Positions 1-9,344 of a stretch of DNA of 64,000 nt are shown here, piece by piece. Position 1 is the stretch's first letter; the number at the start of each line of letters is the position of its first letter. Origin of the DNA: CAILZL01 sp963748005 (GTDB lineage Bacteria > Pseudomonadota > Gammaproteobacteria > Steroidobacterales > Steroidobacteraceae); NCBI GenBank assembly GCA_963748005.1, contig CAVVHH010000002.1, positions 1,984,001 through 2,048,000 on the forward strand. Direction: 5' to 3'. A program made the position numbers and the translations under genes. The notes under the pieces were generated by a model that made no database searches, had not been told where the DNA came from, and saw only the letters and a program-made list of their open reading frames with translations.

Positions 1-1821
1 GACAAGAATCTGCAATCGCGCGAATTGCAGCAGGTGTTGCCGCGGCTGAGTGGTCACAAGTTGCTGTCGGCGCAAGCCGTGGATGAACTGCTGCAGGCGT
101 ATCGCTTCCTGCGACTGGTGGAAAACCGCCTGCAGGAATGGAGTGACGAGAACAATCACTACCTGCCGGACGACAGTATCGACAGACTGCGGCTGGCGGT
201 ATCGCTGAACTACGCCGATTGGTCATCCTTGCTTGCGCAGCTGAACCAGCATCGCGAACGCGTAAAACACTGGTTTGCGACCATTGTCTTCGGCAGTGCA
301 GCGGAAACACCCGTGGCAGATTCGGCGTTGAGCAGTTTTCTCGATCCTTCCATCAGTGATACCGAGCGGCATCGCGCCGTACAGGCGCTGGGCATCACCG
401 ATCCTGCCCACATCACCACGCAGATGCTGCAGGTGCGCGACAGCGGCTACTACCAGCGTCTGGATGAAACCGGCAAGCAGCGTCTGCACGTACTGGTGCC
501 CAGATTGTTGCACCTCATCGCGCAGACTGAAGATCAGGCCGCAGTGTTCACCCGCGTACTGCGCATCATCGAAATGATCGGTGGCCGCACAGTCTATCTG
601 GCGTTGCTCAATGAACATCCGCCAGTGCTTGGCCTGCTGGTCAAGTTGTGCGCACAAAGTGAATTTCTCGCCGAACAGATCGCCGCATTCCCGCTGTTGC
701 TGGACGAGCTGATCGACGAACGCCTGATGAACGATCTGCCGACGCGCGCCTCGCTGGCGACCGATTTGCAGCTCAAGCTGGAACATGCCGATGAGGACGA
801 TGAAGAACGTCAGATCGAATTGCTGCGCGAGTTTCAGCGCATCGCCATGTTTCGTATCGCCGTGGCGGATCTCACCGGACGTATGCCGCTGATGAAAGTC
901 AGCGACCGGCTCACCGACCTGGCCGAGCTGATTGTGCAGCAGGCGCTATCGATGGCGCGCCAGCAACTGATCAAGCGCCATGGCAAGCCCATGTGCGGCG
1001 AGTCGGCGGACCAGCTGCGCGAAGCCGGTGTGGTGATCGTTGCCTATGGCAAGTTTGGTGGCATCGAACTGGGCTATGGCTCCGATCTTGATCTGGTGTT
1101 CCTGCATGACTCGCAGGGCGTGATCCAGCAGACCGATGGCGACAACGCCGTGGACAACGGTGTGTTCTTTGCGCGCTTGGGTCAGCGCCTGGTGCATCTG
1201 CTCAGCGTGCACACCCGCGCCGGACGTCTGTATGAAGTGGATGTGCGTTTGCGGCCCAGCGGCAAGGGCGGCCTGCTGGTGCAGAGCCTGAATGGCTTTG
1301 AAAGTTATCAGCGCAATGAGGCATGGACCTGGGAACATCAGGCGCTATTGCGCGCCCGCGCCGTGGCCGGCGATGCTGCGCCCAGCGAACGTTTCGAAGC
1401 CATCCGCACCGATGTGCTGCGCAAAGTCATCAAGCGCGACACGCTGCGCGAAGAGGTGCGCAAGATGCGCCAGCGCATGCGCGATGAACTGTCCAAAGCG
1501 GGCAAGGATCAGTTCGACCTGAAGCAGGACGCCGGCGGTATTGCCGATATCGAATTCCTGGTGCAGTACTGGATGCTCAAGTGGGCCGACGAGTATCCGC
1601 CGATCATCCTGTTCACCGACAATATTCGTCAGCTGGAAAGTCTGGCTTCAGGAAATATTATTCCGCAAAGCGATGTGGATTTCCTGACCAGCACCTATCG
1701 CCTGTATCGCGAACGCATGCATCATTTGTCGTTGGCGGGAGATGAGGGCGTGATTGATGATGGAGAGTTTGTGGAGCAGCGCAGGCGGGTGGTGGAGATG
1801 TGGGAAAAGGCGATGGGGTGA
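1..1821 (+). CDS. glnE: Bifunctional glutamine synthetase adenylyltransferase/deadenylylase, C-terminal part
   Basis: The reading frame is open at base 1, so the gene starts outside the window and only about 606 C-terminal codons are seen. GlnE adds and removes AMP on glutamine synthetase in response to PII, setting nitrogen assimilation in the cytoplasm. The nucleotidyltransferase signature G-G-x-E-L followed by GSDLDL (about 1051-1095) is present with its downstream acidic strand (VDVRLRPSG near 1240). This is the C-terminal adenylyltransferase half; the preceding ~300 residues are the helical end of the deadenylylase half and the linker. The usual family length is about 950 residues. It ends normally at TGA 1819-1821. 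The family call is firm; the 5' end cannot be judged. Confidence 0.93.
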   Translation, partial: DKNLQSRELQQVLPRLSGHKLLSAQAVDELLQAYRFLRLVENRLQEWSDENNHYLPDDSIDRLRLAVSLNYADWSSLLAQLNQHRERVKHWFATIVFGSAAETPVADSALSSFLDPSISDTERHRAVQALGITDPAHITTQMLQVRDSGYYQRLDETGKQRLHVLVPRLLHLIAQTEDQAAVFTRVLRIIEMIGGRTVYLALLNEHPPVLGLLVKLCAQSEFLAEQIAAFPLLLDELIDERLMNDLPTRASLATDLQLKLEHADEDDEERQIELLREFQRIAMFRIAVADLTGRMPLMKVSDRLTDLAELIVQQALSMARQQLIKRHGKPMCGESADQLREAGVVIVAYGKFGGIELGYGSDLDLVFLHDSQGVIQQTDGDNAVDNGVFFARLGQRLVHLLSVHTRAGRLYEVDVRLRPSGKGGLLVQSLNGFESYQRNEAWTWEHQALLRARAVAGDAAPSERFEAIRTDVLRKVIKRDTLREEVRKMRQRMRDELSKAGKDQFDLKQDAGGIADIEFLVQYWMLKWADEYPPIILFTDNIRQLESLASGNIIPQSDVDFLTSTYRLYRERMHHLSLAGDEGVIDDGEFVEQRRRVVEMWEKAMG

Positions 1822-1927
1822 GTTTCGCGTCAGAGTTGTTATGGCTAGCCCGTATGTTGATGCCAGTATCGAGTACAGAGTTATATGGAAGTTTGGTTAG
1901 ACACAATTGAGAGAGCTTAGAGGGTCT

Positions 1928-2416
1928 ATGAGTACGTACCGAATGGTCGAGTCGGCCGCGATTGGTTTCATGCTTGCCTTTGTCGAATCGCAAGCCATGG
2001 CTGGTGGGAACCCAACTATCGACAAGGTTTTGGCGGCCTACGCACAACCTGATCCATTGCCTTCATATGAATACGCTATTACCGATCTGAATGATGATAA
2101 TGCGCCAGACGCGGTAGTGCTTATCACAGATGCACACTACTGTGGATCCGGGGGCTGTTCGATGCTTGTGCTTCGCGGTGGCAAGGATAGCTTTGAGATC
2201 GTCTCCTCCACCTCAATTTCTCGCAAGCCCATTTGGGTGTTAGGTGAATCTCGAAATGGATGGAAGTCATTGTCGGTGTTTGTATCTGGTGGAGGCATCA
2301 AAGCCGGAAATGCGATATTGCGCTTCAACGGAAAGCGTTATCCCGGCAATCCGAGTCTCCAGCCGACCGCTAAACCTTCGGAGCTTTTTGGAGCGACAGA
2401 ACTGGCGTTCAAGTGA
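1928..2416 (+). CDS. Small exported protein of unknown function
   Basis: I do not recognise the family. The protein is about 162 residues, with a hydrophobic N-terminus compatible with a signal peptide ending near AMAGG, so it is probably periplasmic. A central DLNDDNAPD segment resembles FG-GAP or calcium-loop-type sequence. Two cysteines (HYCGSGGC) could form a short disulphide loop. The start is uncertain: ATG 1928 follows a GAGGG by only three bases, and ATG 1943 or TTG 1907 are alternatives. The C-terminal SLQPTA-type tail is a composition often seen where a reading frame runs into an intergenic repeat, so the true 3' end may have been extended by repeat sequence. A hairpin repeat lies just downstream. 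Confidence 0.55.
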   Translation: MSTYRMVESAAIGFMLAFVESQAMAGGNPTIDKVLAAYAQPDPLPSYEYAITDLNDDNAPDAVVLITDAHYCGSGGCSMLVLRGGKDSFEIVSSTSISRKPIWVLGESRNGWKSLSVFVSGGGIKAGNAILRFNGKRYPGNPSLQPTAKPSELFGATELAFK

Positions 2417-2470
2417 CGGACTCCTGGCACTCGACAACTTTGACGTTGAGCTGACATAGCGCTTCAGCGC

Positions 2471-2542
2471 CGTAGGCTGGGATGAAATCCCAGCATCTGA
2501 TCACTGATGCTGGGTTTACGCTTCGCTTCTACCCAGCCTACG
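2471..2542. repeat. Nested inverted repeat between convergent genes
   Basis: The outer arms CGTAGGCTGGG (2471-2481) and CCCAGCCTACG (2532-2542) are perfect complements. Inside them, CCCAGCATC (2489-2497) pairs with GATGCTGGG (2506-2514). It sits between the ends of a + strand gene and a - strand gene. It may act as a bidirectional terminator and also looks like a dispersed REP-type element. Repeat status needs a genome-wide count. Confidence 0.75.
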
Positions 2543-2551
2543 TTAGCAGCT

Positions 2552-3271
2552 TCATGCCTTGAGCGGCAGATCAAACACCAGCACTTCCGCGTTGCTACCC
2601 GCTTCAAGAACCAACTCATTGCTATGGCTGATCATCAGCGCATCACCTGTCTTGAGCCCCTGGCTGTTAGCCGTCAACTGGCCACGCGCGACGTGCGCAT
2701 AAATTCCTCTGCCTGCCTGTACTTCAAGTCGAGCACGCTCTTCACCATCGAACAACCCGGCATACACGCGGGCATCCTGATGAATCAGCACCGAACCATC
2801 GGCCGCATCGGGCGAGGCGATCAACCGCAACCGACCGCGCTTGTCCTCAGCTGAGAAGCGCTTCTCTTCATAGCTGGGCGCGATGCCCCGTACATTGGGC
2901 ATGATCCAGATCTGCAGGAAGTGCACGTTCGCATCCGTTGACGGATTGAACTCGCTATGGCGCACGCCGCGACCGGCGCTCATGCGCTGCACATCGCCGG
3001 GGCGAATGGTGGAACTGGTGCCGGTTGAGTCCTTGTGCGCCAGCGCGCCATCCAGCACATAGCTGATGATTTCCATGTCCTGATGGCCGTGGGTGCCAAA
3101 GCCCATACCGGGCGCAACGCGATCTTCGTTGATCACACGCAGCGGTCCGAACTGGACGTGCTCCGGATCGAAGTAGTCGGCAAACGAAAAGCTGTGATAC
3201 GACTTCAGCCAACCGTGGTCGGCATAGCCGCGTTCATTGCTGTGTCTCAGACTATATGTGGGGGTATTCAT
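2552..3271 (-). CDS. Pirin family protein (quercetin dioxygenase-like bicupin)
   Basis: A 239-residue bicupin of usual pirin length. The N-terminal cupin carries the pirin metal ligands: the FGTHGH pair, a third histidine in the GVRHSEF motif and a following glutamate. It matches YhhW-type pirins, some of which oxidise quercetin; others are of unknown function or act as redox-responsive regulators. ATG 3271 begins MNTPTYSLRHS and is preceded by GGAGAA; the longer reading frame upstream lacks pirin similarity. It is transcribed alone, divergent from the gene at 3399. The family is firm; the substrate is unknown. Confidence 0.9.
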   Translation of the reverse strand: MNTPTYSLRHSNERGYADHGWLKSYHSFSFADYFDPEHVQFGPLRVINEDRVAPGMGFGTHGHQDMEIISYVLDGALAHKDSTGTSSTIRPGDVQRMSAGRGVRHSEFNPSTDANVHFLQIWIMPNVRGIAPSYEEKRFSAEDKRGRLRLIASPDAADGSVLIHQDARVYAGLFDGEERARLEVQAGRGIYAHVARGQLTANSQGLKTGDALMISHSNELVLEAGSNAEVLVFDLPLKA

Positions 3272-3398
3272 GTGGTTTCTCCTTGGCTGACAGCATCGCG
3301 CCATTCCCGGCCGGTTAAAAGTACAAAATCCCGTCCGATACCATCCATAAAACGGATAGATTAATGCTCTGCCGCCGGCCATTCGGTTTGGAAACCCC

Positions 3399-4313
3399 AT
3401 GTTGCATCTCACCAAGCTTCGCGATCTCACGCTGGCTACCGCCAGCGATCTGCAGCGTCCCGCCTACCTCAGCGCTGCCAGCGGTCTGGTCAGGGCAGGC
3501 AAGAACCTATATGTGGTTGCCGACGATGAGCTGCATCTGGGCCACTTCGTATTGGACGACCCTGCCCCGGGCGAATTGTTGCGGATCTTTCCCGGCGAAC
3601 TGCCCGACAAGAAAAAGCCACGCAAGAAACGCAAGCCCGATCTTGAAGTGCTGACGCGCTTGCCGGCGTTTGCGCAGTACCCGCATGGCGCATTGCTGGC
3701 ACTGGGATCGGGCTCTACACGCCATCGCTATCGAGGTGCCTTGGTGCCGCTGGGCAACCACGGCGAAGTGCAGGGTGCGCCCAGAATTCTGGACGCGTCG
3801 GCGCTGTATGAAACACTGCAACCGGAGTTTGACGAACTCAATCTCGAAGGCGCGTGGCTGCATGGCAATGAACTGCGGCTGCTGCAGCGTGGCAACAAGG
3901 GCAATTCGCCCAACGCCGTGATTCACCTGGATCTGCAGCCATTGCTCGCCAGCCTGAGTACCGGCGATCAGTTGCCTGCCCTGAAGCCACTGGGGATTCA
4001 TACCATGGAGCTGGGCAAGATTGACGGCGTGCCGCTGTGTTTCAGTGATGCCAGTGTTTTGACCGATGGCCGCTGGCTATTTACTGCGGTGGCCGAGGAT
4101 ACCGACAGCGCTTACGAGGATGGAGCCTGTGCCGGCGCGGCAATCGGCATGGCCGACGCGCAGCATCGTTTGTTATGGATGAAGCGCGTGATGCCCACTT
4201 GCAAGATTGAAGGTATTGAGGTGATCCGGCAGGGGAGCGGGATCGAAGTGTTGCTGGTGACCGATGCGGATGATGCGGCCGTGCCAGCCAGCCTGCTGTC
4301 GGCAGCACTCTAG
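3399..4313 (+). CDS. DUF6929-like conserved protein (probable beta-propeller)
   Basis: A 304-residue soluble protein without signal peptide or membrane segment. Repeated short hydrophobic strands and paired gly-asp turns (for example ALLALGSGST, LTDGRWLFTA) fit a beta-propeller or esterase-like fold. A basic patch KKKPRKKRKP lies near residues 68-77. The last 4 bases overlap the 3' end of the convergent exonuclease gene. I place it in the DUF6929 group by general resemblance only; no catalytic motif is evident and no function is proposed. Confidence 0.65.
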   Translation: MLHLTKLRDLTLATASDLQRPAYLSAASGLVRAGKNLYVVADDELHLGHFVLDDPAPGELLRIFPGELPDKKKPRKKRKPDLEVLTRLPAFAQYPHGALLALGSGSTRHRYRGALVPLGNHGEVQGAPRILDASALYETLQPEFDELNLEGAWLHGNELRLLQRGNKGNSPNAVIHLDLQPLLASLSTGDQLPALKPLGIHTMELGKIDGVPLCFSDASVLTDGRWLFTAVAEDTDSAYEDGACAGAAIGMADAQHRLLWMKRVMPTCKIEGIEVIRQGSGIEVLLVTDADDAAVPASLLSAAL

Positions 4314-4924
4314 GCGATACGCAGTGCGGAGGTAGTCTGGTGCCACGCGCCTGTGGGCTGGGCAAAGCGTTGCAAGGCAGCCGAATCAACGCGCAGGTTC
4401 TGTGTTTGCTGTGCGATGAGCGTGCCGAGCTTCAGCAGGACTTGCGCGGTGGCTTCGGCATCCAGTCCGGCGCGATGCTCGGCGGTAGTGGTCAACCGGA
4501 AGTGACGCACCAGCGCGTGCAGCGAATGACTGGCCAGTTCCGGCAACAGTTGTCGCGCCAGCTGTACGGTGCAGATGAAATCATTGCTGAGGCGCGGCAG
4601 ATGCAGGCGTTCGCATTCGCAATCGAGAAAGCCCTGATCGAAAGCGGCATTGTGCGATACCACCGGATCACGGCCGATAAAGCGCAGCAGTTCGGGAAAC
4701 ACCTGTCGCGGCGCGGGCGCGCCGTCGAGCATCTGCTGATTGATGCCAGTGAAAGCACGAATGGAATTCGGCAGCCGTCGCCCGCAATTCACCAGCGACT
4801 CGAAACGCGCCACCACCTTGCCATTGCGCAGGCGCAGTGCCGCCACTTCGGTAATGCGATCGCCCTGATCGGGGCGCAGTCCGGTGGTTTCAAAATCCAG
4901 TACGACCAGCGTTTCGGCCAACAT
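4310..4924 (-). CDS. DnaQ-like 3'-5' exonuclease (DEDDh)
   Basis: A 204-residue stand-alone exonuclease domain of the DNA polymerase III epsilon/RNase T superfamily. All three motifs are visible: ExoI DFETTG near residue 9, ExoII NAAFD near residue 94, and ExoIII HRAGLDA near residue 152 with the catalytic histidine and aspartate. These residues bind two divalent metals and remove nucleotides from a 3' end. The sequence is closer to accessory DnaQ-like exonucleases than to DnaQ itself, because the tau/alpha-binding C-terminal tail is not evident. Substrate (DNA or RNA) is not determinable. Confidence 0.88.
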   Translation of the reverse strand: MLAETLVVLDFETTGLRPDQGDRITEVAALRLRNGKVVARFESLVNCGRRLPNSIRAFTGINQQMLDGAPAPRQVFPELLRFIGRDPVVSHNAAFDQGFLDCECERLHLPRLSNDFICTVQLARQLLPELASHSLHALVRHFRLTTTAEHRAGLDAEATAQVLLKLGTLIAQQTQNLRVDSAALQRFAQPTGAWHQTTSALRIA

Positions 4925-5107
4925 GATGATTCCCTGTCAATTGCTGGCCACTGTATTGGACGCGAATGCCACGGCACCGTGACTCAGGTCACGCACAATT
5001 GGCGCAAGAGCGGAACTGCAGCAAATCACCGATCAATAGTGGGTCGGGTAATGGTCTGTCTGGCGAAATATATGAGGTTGCCGTGCCTATGTCTTGGGCG
5101 GCACTAA

Positions 5108-5251
5108 TTCTACTGTGTTAGAAAGCGATCAAAGGATGCAGTGCAAGGCAAAACAGCATGAAAAAACGCAGCGTACCCGCCAGTACGTGAGGCTTTTTCA
5201 TGCTGTTTTAACACCGCAATGCGCCTTTCAGCGCTTTCTAACACAGTAGAA
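5108..5251. repeat. 144-bp imperfect palindrome, MITE-like (type A)
   Basis: Perfect 20-bp terminal inverted repeats (5108-5127 and 5232-5251, beginning TTCTACTGTGTTAGAAAGCG) enclose a second perfect 16-bp inverted pair (5150-5165 and 5194-5209) around a GTAC-containing centre. The whole element can fold into one long hairpin. There is no open frame inside. The form fits a non-autonomous miniature transposable element or a large REP/BIME-type repeat. Confidence 0.8.
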
Positions 5252-5510
5252 CTAAATGCTCTGCTGTGTTGCTGGCACTGCATCGTTACCGATCAACCGG
5301 CATATTGCTGGGCGCATCTGGAGACCGGGTTTGTTGGCAGCATCTTCAGGCCGATTGCCAGGCACGATTCAGGCCCCGGAAATAACTTCTAAGCTGTGGT
5401 CCGGCACCACGGCCAGGCGCGGCACCACGGCCATGCGCTGGATTGGCTTCTGTGGAAAACCACATTTATGCTTCCGTTCCTGTGCGAACGCGGCTTGCGG
5501 CATGATTGAC

Positions 5511-5654
5511 TAGAACCTATCTCAAAACTACTGCGCTCGGTATCTTGCGTCCCGGCGGTGCTCGGCATCCTCATTTATTACGCATAAACTCCGGTGCCTA
5601 CGCTCCGGCGGAACGCAACCTACCTTCGCTCGCTACGTTTTGAGATAGGTTCTA
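5511..5654. repeat. 144-bp imperfect palindrome, MITE-like (type B)
   Basis: Perfect 18-bp terminal inverted repeats, TAGAACCTATCTCAAAAC at 5511-5528 and its complement at 5637-5654. The interior halves are also largely complementary around a CATTTATTACGC centre. It is unrelated in sequence to the element at 5108 although it has the same length. It ends about 50 bases before the carboxylesterase start, so it could affect that gene's transcription. Confidence 0.8.
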
Positions 5655-5702
5655 CATCCGTCGCATGCGGAACCGAAACAAGATCCGATCAGGGGCAATA
5701 CA

Positions 5703-7310
5703 ATGAACAGAGCTGCGAAAGATTCGGCAAGCATCCTTACCCGTCGCGACTTGCTGGGCGGTGGCACAACCATGGCGGCCGCGCTGGCAATTGGCGGATT
5801 TCACCCATTGCGCGCCTTCGCCGATGCCGACAGCGTATTCGAGACCACGGCCGGCAAAGTGCGCGGTGTGAATTCGAGTGGCGTGCACATCTTCAAGGGT
5901 GTGCCCTACGGCGCTTCCACCGCAAGCGCGGCCCGATTTCTGCCGCCGCAAAAACCCATGTCCTGGGCGGGTGTCAGAGATGCGCTCGACTTCGGCCCAC
6001 GCGCCTGGCAGAACCAGCCGAATAATCCAGCTCAACGCACTCAACCCATGAGTGAAGACTGCCTGGTGCTGAATGTCTGGACGCCGGCGCTGGGTGACAA
6101 CCGCAAGCGACCGGTGATGGTCTGGCTGCATGGTGGTGGCTTTGGCAGTGGTTCGGGTGCCGAAGCCCAGACAGATGGCAGCAATCTGGCGCGCAATCAC
6201 GATGTGGTCGTCGTCACCGTGAATCATCGTCTCAACATCTTCGGCTATCTCAACCTCGCCGAACTCGGCGGCTCACGCTTTGCGGAATCGGGTAACGCCG
6301 GCATGCTCGATATCGTGCTGGCGCTGGAATGGGTGCGCGACAACATCGGCCACATGGGTGGCGATCCGGGTAACGTCACCATCTTCGGCCAATCCGGCGG
6401 CGGCATGAAGGTCGGCACATTGATGGCCATGCCGCCCGCCAACGGTCTGTTTCACCGCGCCATCGCGCAAAGCGGCTCGGCGATCCGCGCCGTAGAGCGC
6501 GATGCCTCATACCAGACCGCGCGCGACGTGATGACGACGCTCGGCCTCAAGCCCAATCAGATCGAAGAACTGCAGCGTGTGCCGCCTGAGCGTCTGTTCG
6601 AAGTCATCAAGACCGTCGACAAGGTTCCGTATTCGATGGGTACGCACCTGCCAACCTATCTGCGTCCCGTGGTCGATGGCAGGTCGTTGCCCATCCATCC
6701 CTGTGATCCCGTTGCGCCCGCCATGACTGCCAACGTGCCAGCGATGATCGGCAGTGTGCACGATGAGGCAGGCTTCAACTTGCCGATGGGAACACAGATA
6801 GACGAAGCCGAACTGCAGCGACGCATCGATCCGCTTGCTGGTCCCAGCAACACCACCAGACTGCTGGAACTGGCGCGCATGGCGCATCCGGGAATGAGCA
6901 ACTTCGAACTCTACAAGTTGCTGGCCTCGGAGAGTTTCCGTTTCGACGGCATCACCCAGGCCGAACGCAGATCCGCGCTGCGCAAAGCCCCGAGCTGGCT
7001 ATATCTCTTCACCTGGGAGGATGAAGTGCGCAAGGCTTTTCATACCATCGAAATTCCTTTTGTCTTCGACAATGCCCAGCTTGTAAAGCGCCGCGCCAAC
7101 GGCAGTCCCGAAGTGGATGGGCTGGCGAAGATGATGAGCGACGCGTGGGTGGCGTTCGCCAGAACCGGCAATCCCAATCATCCGGGCATGTCGAATTGGG
7201 AACCCTTTGATGCGAGCAAACGACTCACCATGGTGTTCGATACCGAATCCAGAGTTGTTGCCGATCCCACCCGAACCGATCGACTGATGCTCAAGGCCGT
7301 TGGCTTGTAA
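5703..7310 (+). CDS. Tat-exported type B carboxylesterase
   Basis: A 535-residue alpha/beta hydrolase of the type B carboxylesterase family (para-nitrobenzyl esterase-like), which hydrolyses carboxylic esters. An N-terminal twin-arginine signal (TRRDLLGGG, then a hydrophobic stretch and an AFA cleavage site) predicts folded export to the periplasm. The oxyanion loop WLHGGGFGSGSG, the nucleophile elbow GQSGGG (Ser231), the acidic residue in VHDEAGF and the histidine in AFHTIEIPFVF form the expected triad. The usual GESAGG elbow is changed to GQSGGG, which is tolerated in the family. ATG 5703 is used. It follows a palindromic repeat, and a 12-bp inverted repeat lies just beyond the stop. Confidence 0.92.
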   Translation: MNRAAKDSASILTRRDLLGGGTTMAAALAIGGFHPLRAFADADSVFETTAGKVRGVNSSGVHIFKGVPYGASTASAARFLPPQKPMSWAGVRDALDFGPRAWQNQPNNPAQRTQPMSEDCLVLNVWTPALGDNRKRPVMVWLHGGGFGSGSGAEAQTDGSNLARNHDVVVVTVNHRLNIFGYLNLAELGGSRFAESGNAGMLDIVLALEWVRDNIGHMGGDPGNVTIFGQSGGGMKVGTLMAMPPANGLFHRAIAQSGSAIRAVERDASYQTARDVMTTLGLKPNQIEELQRVPPERLFEVIKTVDKVPYSMGTHLPTYLRPVVDGRSLPIHPCDPVAPAMTANVPAMIGSVHDEAGFNLPMGTQIDEAELQRRIDPLAGPSNTTRLLELARMAHPGMSNFELYKLLASESFRFDGITQAERRSALRKAPSWLYLFTWEDEVRKAFHTIEIPFVFDNAQLVKRRANGSPEVDGLAKMMSDAWVAFARTGNPNHPGMSNWEPFDASKRLTMVFDTESRVVADPTRTDRLMLKAVGL

Positions 7311-7329
7311 GCTGCGCCGCGTGAACGGT

Positions 7330-7394
7330 GCCGTCGATCCGTATGTATTTTGAACAGGGGTTTATAGAGACATGAATACCTGCGGATCGACGGC
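7330..7394. repeat. 12-bp inverted repeat after the carboxylesterase
   Basis: GCCGTCGATCCG (7330-7341) and CGGATCGACGGC (7383-7394) are perfect complements separated by 41 bases. A related 16-base copy occurs at 9555-9570, beyond the defence gene. It may be a boundary repeat of the inserted segment rather than a terminator, as no T-tract follows. Confidence 0.6.
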
Positions 7395-7403
7395 CCATGT
7401 GCT

Positions 7404-7535
7404 GCCCGCTACGAAAGGCACGTACTGACTCCAGCTTGAACTCACGTGGATACTTATTTCTGACTCGTCCCATGTGACATCTCCATACCTCACTTTCGAG
7501 GTAATCTGGGTGTCCGTCAAACCCTGGTCAGCTCA
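7404..7535 (-). mobile_element. IS3-family insertion sequence remnant (left end plus OrfA start)
   Basis: On the - strand, bases 7535-7507 read TGAGCTGACCAGGGTTTGAC and onward, an IS3-type terminal repeat. About 60 bases later ATG 7473 opens a frame MGRVRNKYPREFKLESVRAF, the typical N-terminus of the IS3 OrfA helix-turn-helix protein. Similarity stops after about 23 codons, so OrfA is truncated and OrfB is absent. The remnant abuts the DUF262 defence gene and suggests past insertion and deletion at this junction. Confidence 0.7.
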
Positions 7536-7557
7536 CCCGGCACTGGCACACGGTGCC

Positions 7558-9344
7558 TCAGCTTGAAGGACCAGTTGCAGCGCTCCCGAAAATTGCGCTC
7601 CGTAGATGTCTTACAATTAGGCGTTCGCGCTCCGTCACAAATTCCGGCAAGCGCTGTACACAGTAAAGCTCTTCCCTAAGAGGTATTAGGTGGCGATTCC
7701 GGAATCCATCATCGCGGGTCCTAATCCATTGATCGAAAGGCTGGGCATTTTTCTCTAAGTTTTCTTGTCCGCGTAGAAGTTGCAGATTACCGAGTCTATT
7801 TACTGATTCTTGTATCTTCTCAATGTCGGATTCTAGTATTTGGTCGGCTTCCAGCGCTCTTCGGTCTGCTAGTGACCGCGGAATTATGTGATCGATGTGA
7901 TAGTTGGTAAGACCCCACGTGGTCGTGTCATACAACAAAGACAGAGCCAAGAAGCAAGTGCGTCTTCCATATGTTGTTTCCAATATTGTCTCGACGTTAT
8001 TGTCATCAAATTCGGTAACGCGTCCTCGTTGAGCTAACCCATCTACTAAAGCCCGATACGGGAATTCAGCACTAGTTAACAAGCTTTCTTTGATGATTGA
8101 ACGAGCGGCACCAATGGTGTTGTCAGAGTTTCCACCAAATACACTATTAAGAAGGCTACCAATGAGCCAGCGCTGAATAAGGTGGCTATTTGTTGCGTTT
8201 TCATGGGTCGAAGCGGCTAGATCACCTTGGCCCGTCTTGAATAGGTAATATGCTATGGGTAGGACGGCGTTTCCTGATGTTAGCGTTTCTTGATCGATGC
8301 CGAATCGATTGATCAGATTGAAAGTAGCTTCTACACTGTCCTTTATGCGGGGCCAGTTTTTTCAATGATCGTAAGATTTTTCGAGGTGAAGTTACCTACC
8401 TTGTACACCTGATCAAGATCACTCAAGACTAGGCACGCTTTCATGATCAGGTCTTTATCAACCCCGTTCTTGCCTTCTAGGCCCTCATTGAGTCGGGTGA
8501 CGAAGTTGAATATTTCCTCGCGAGCGCTTACACCTTGCCACTTAGAAGTTATCATTGATAGCAGCAGATCGGACTTGCTCAGTTTCGTCCCGCCGTCGTT
8601 CGCGCGGATAAAAATATCTAGCACACGATCGTATGACTGGTCAGTTTCAGTGAAATAGGAAATCACCTCGTCTTTCCAAGTTATACGGTACAGACGCTCC
8701 AGGTTTCGTTCTAGTACGCGTTGCTCGGCTCGCGTAGAGCTATCGGGAAGAGATTCAATAATCTCGTTGAGTAAGCGATCGTATGCGTCGTCACTTGTGC
8801 AATCGAGGATGCGTCCAACCTTAAACCAACAATGTCCTGGCAATGCTGGCGGAGTCTCTGAAGCAAACCGAAAACCATAGGTAACCCCGAGCTCACCGTC
8901 TTCTGACTCATCCAATTCTTCAATATTGGGATTGCGTAGTAGATCGAGGAATAAATTCTGACGAACCCAGGCCTCTCGATTGTTTCTGCGCGCATATTTT
9001 GGTCGAACGGTATAGCTACCTTGAAGTCCAATTAATAGGGAAGTAAGACGTTGTTGGCCGTCTAGTACAAGGACCACATCCCGCCCATCAGTTTCAGCTA
9101 ATTCATTGTGGACATCGCCCTGACGGAAGTTCTCCATGAACTTATAGATGTCCCAATCTTCGCGGCGGTTAGGCTCGACTGCCCAGAACAAAAATGAACT
9201 TATGGGGTATCCCTTCATCAGGGAATCGAATAGAGCAGTAATCTGCTCAGGTTGCCAGACATAAGGGCGTTGAATAGCTGGGAGGAAGTATGAACGGTTG
9301 ATCTGATTGATCGTCCGAGCAATCGTTGCTGACGCATATGCCAC
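7558..9344 (-). pseudogene. GmrSD-like DUF262-HNH restriction protein, single frameshift
   Basis: Read across one frameshift this is a ~595-residue protein. The N-terminal DUF262 (ParB/Srx-like nuclease) domain shows the QRPYVW and LDGQQRLT motifs; the C-terminal His-Me finger has HIDHIIPRS followed by GNLQLLRGQENLEKN, as in single-chain type IV (modified-DNA-cleaving) enzymes related to GmrSD and BrxU. The first part ends early at 8343; the second frame continues without stops from about 8356 to 7558. The break coincides with a run of six T at 8357-8362 on the + strand; a seventh would restore a single frame. GTG 9344 follows AAGGAG at 6 bases. Codon use is visibly more AT-rich than neighbours. 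It could be a pseudogene, a sequencing error or slippage-expressed. Confidence 0.82.

Larger units (their letters stand above)
4925..5702. other. Gene-free stretch carrying two palindromic elements
   Basis: About 780 bases without a convincing gene. It holds two separate 144-bp imperfect palindromes, annotated individually. Short open frames here have no recognisable content and overlap the palindromes. Confidence 0.7.

Noticed and set aside
2340..2420. Possible integron attC-like site at the end of the small exported gene
   Set aside because: The left part resembles an attC arm, but no matching right arm or GTTRRRY core is found, and no cassette array is present.
4340..5107. Long + strand open frame opposite the exonuclease
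   Set aside because: It is the complement of a well-supported DnaQ-like gene and has no recognisable domain or ribosome-binding site.
5256..5513. Small + strand open frame between the two palindromes
   Set aside because: Cys/Trp-rich random-looking translation, no start signal, and it runs into the second palindrome.
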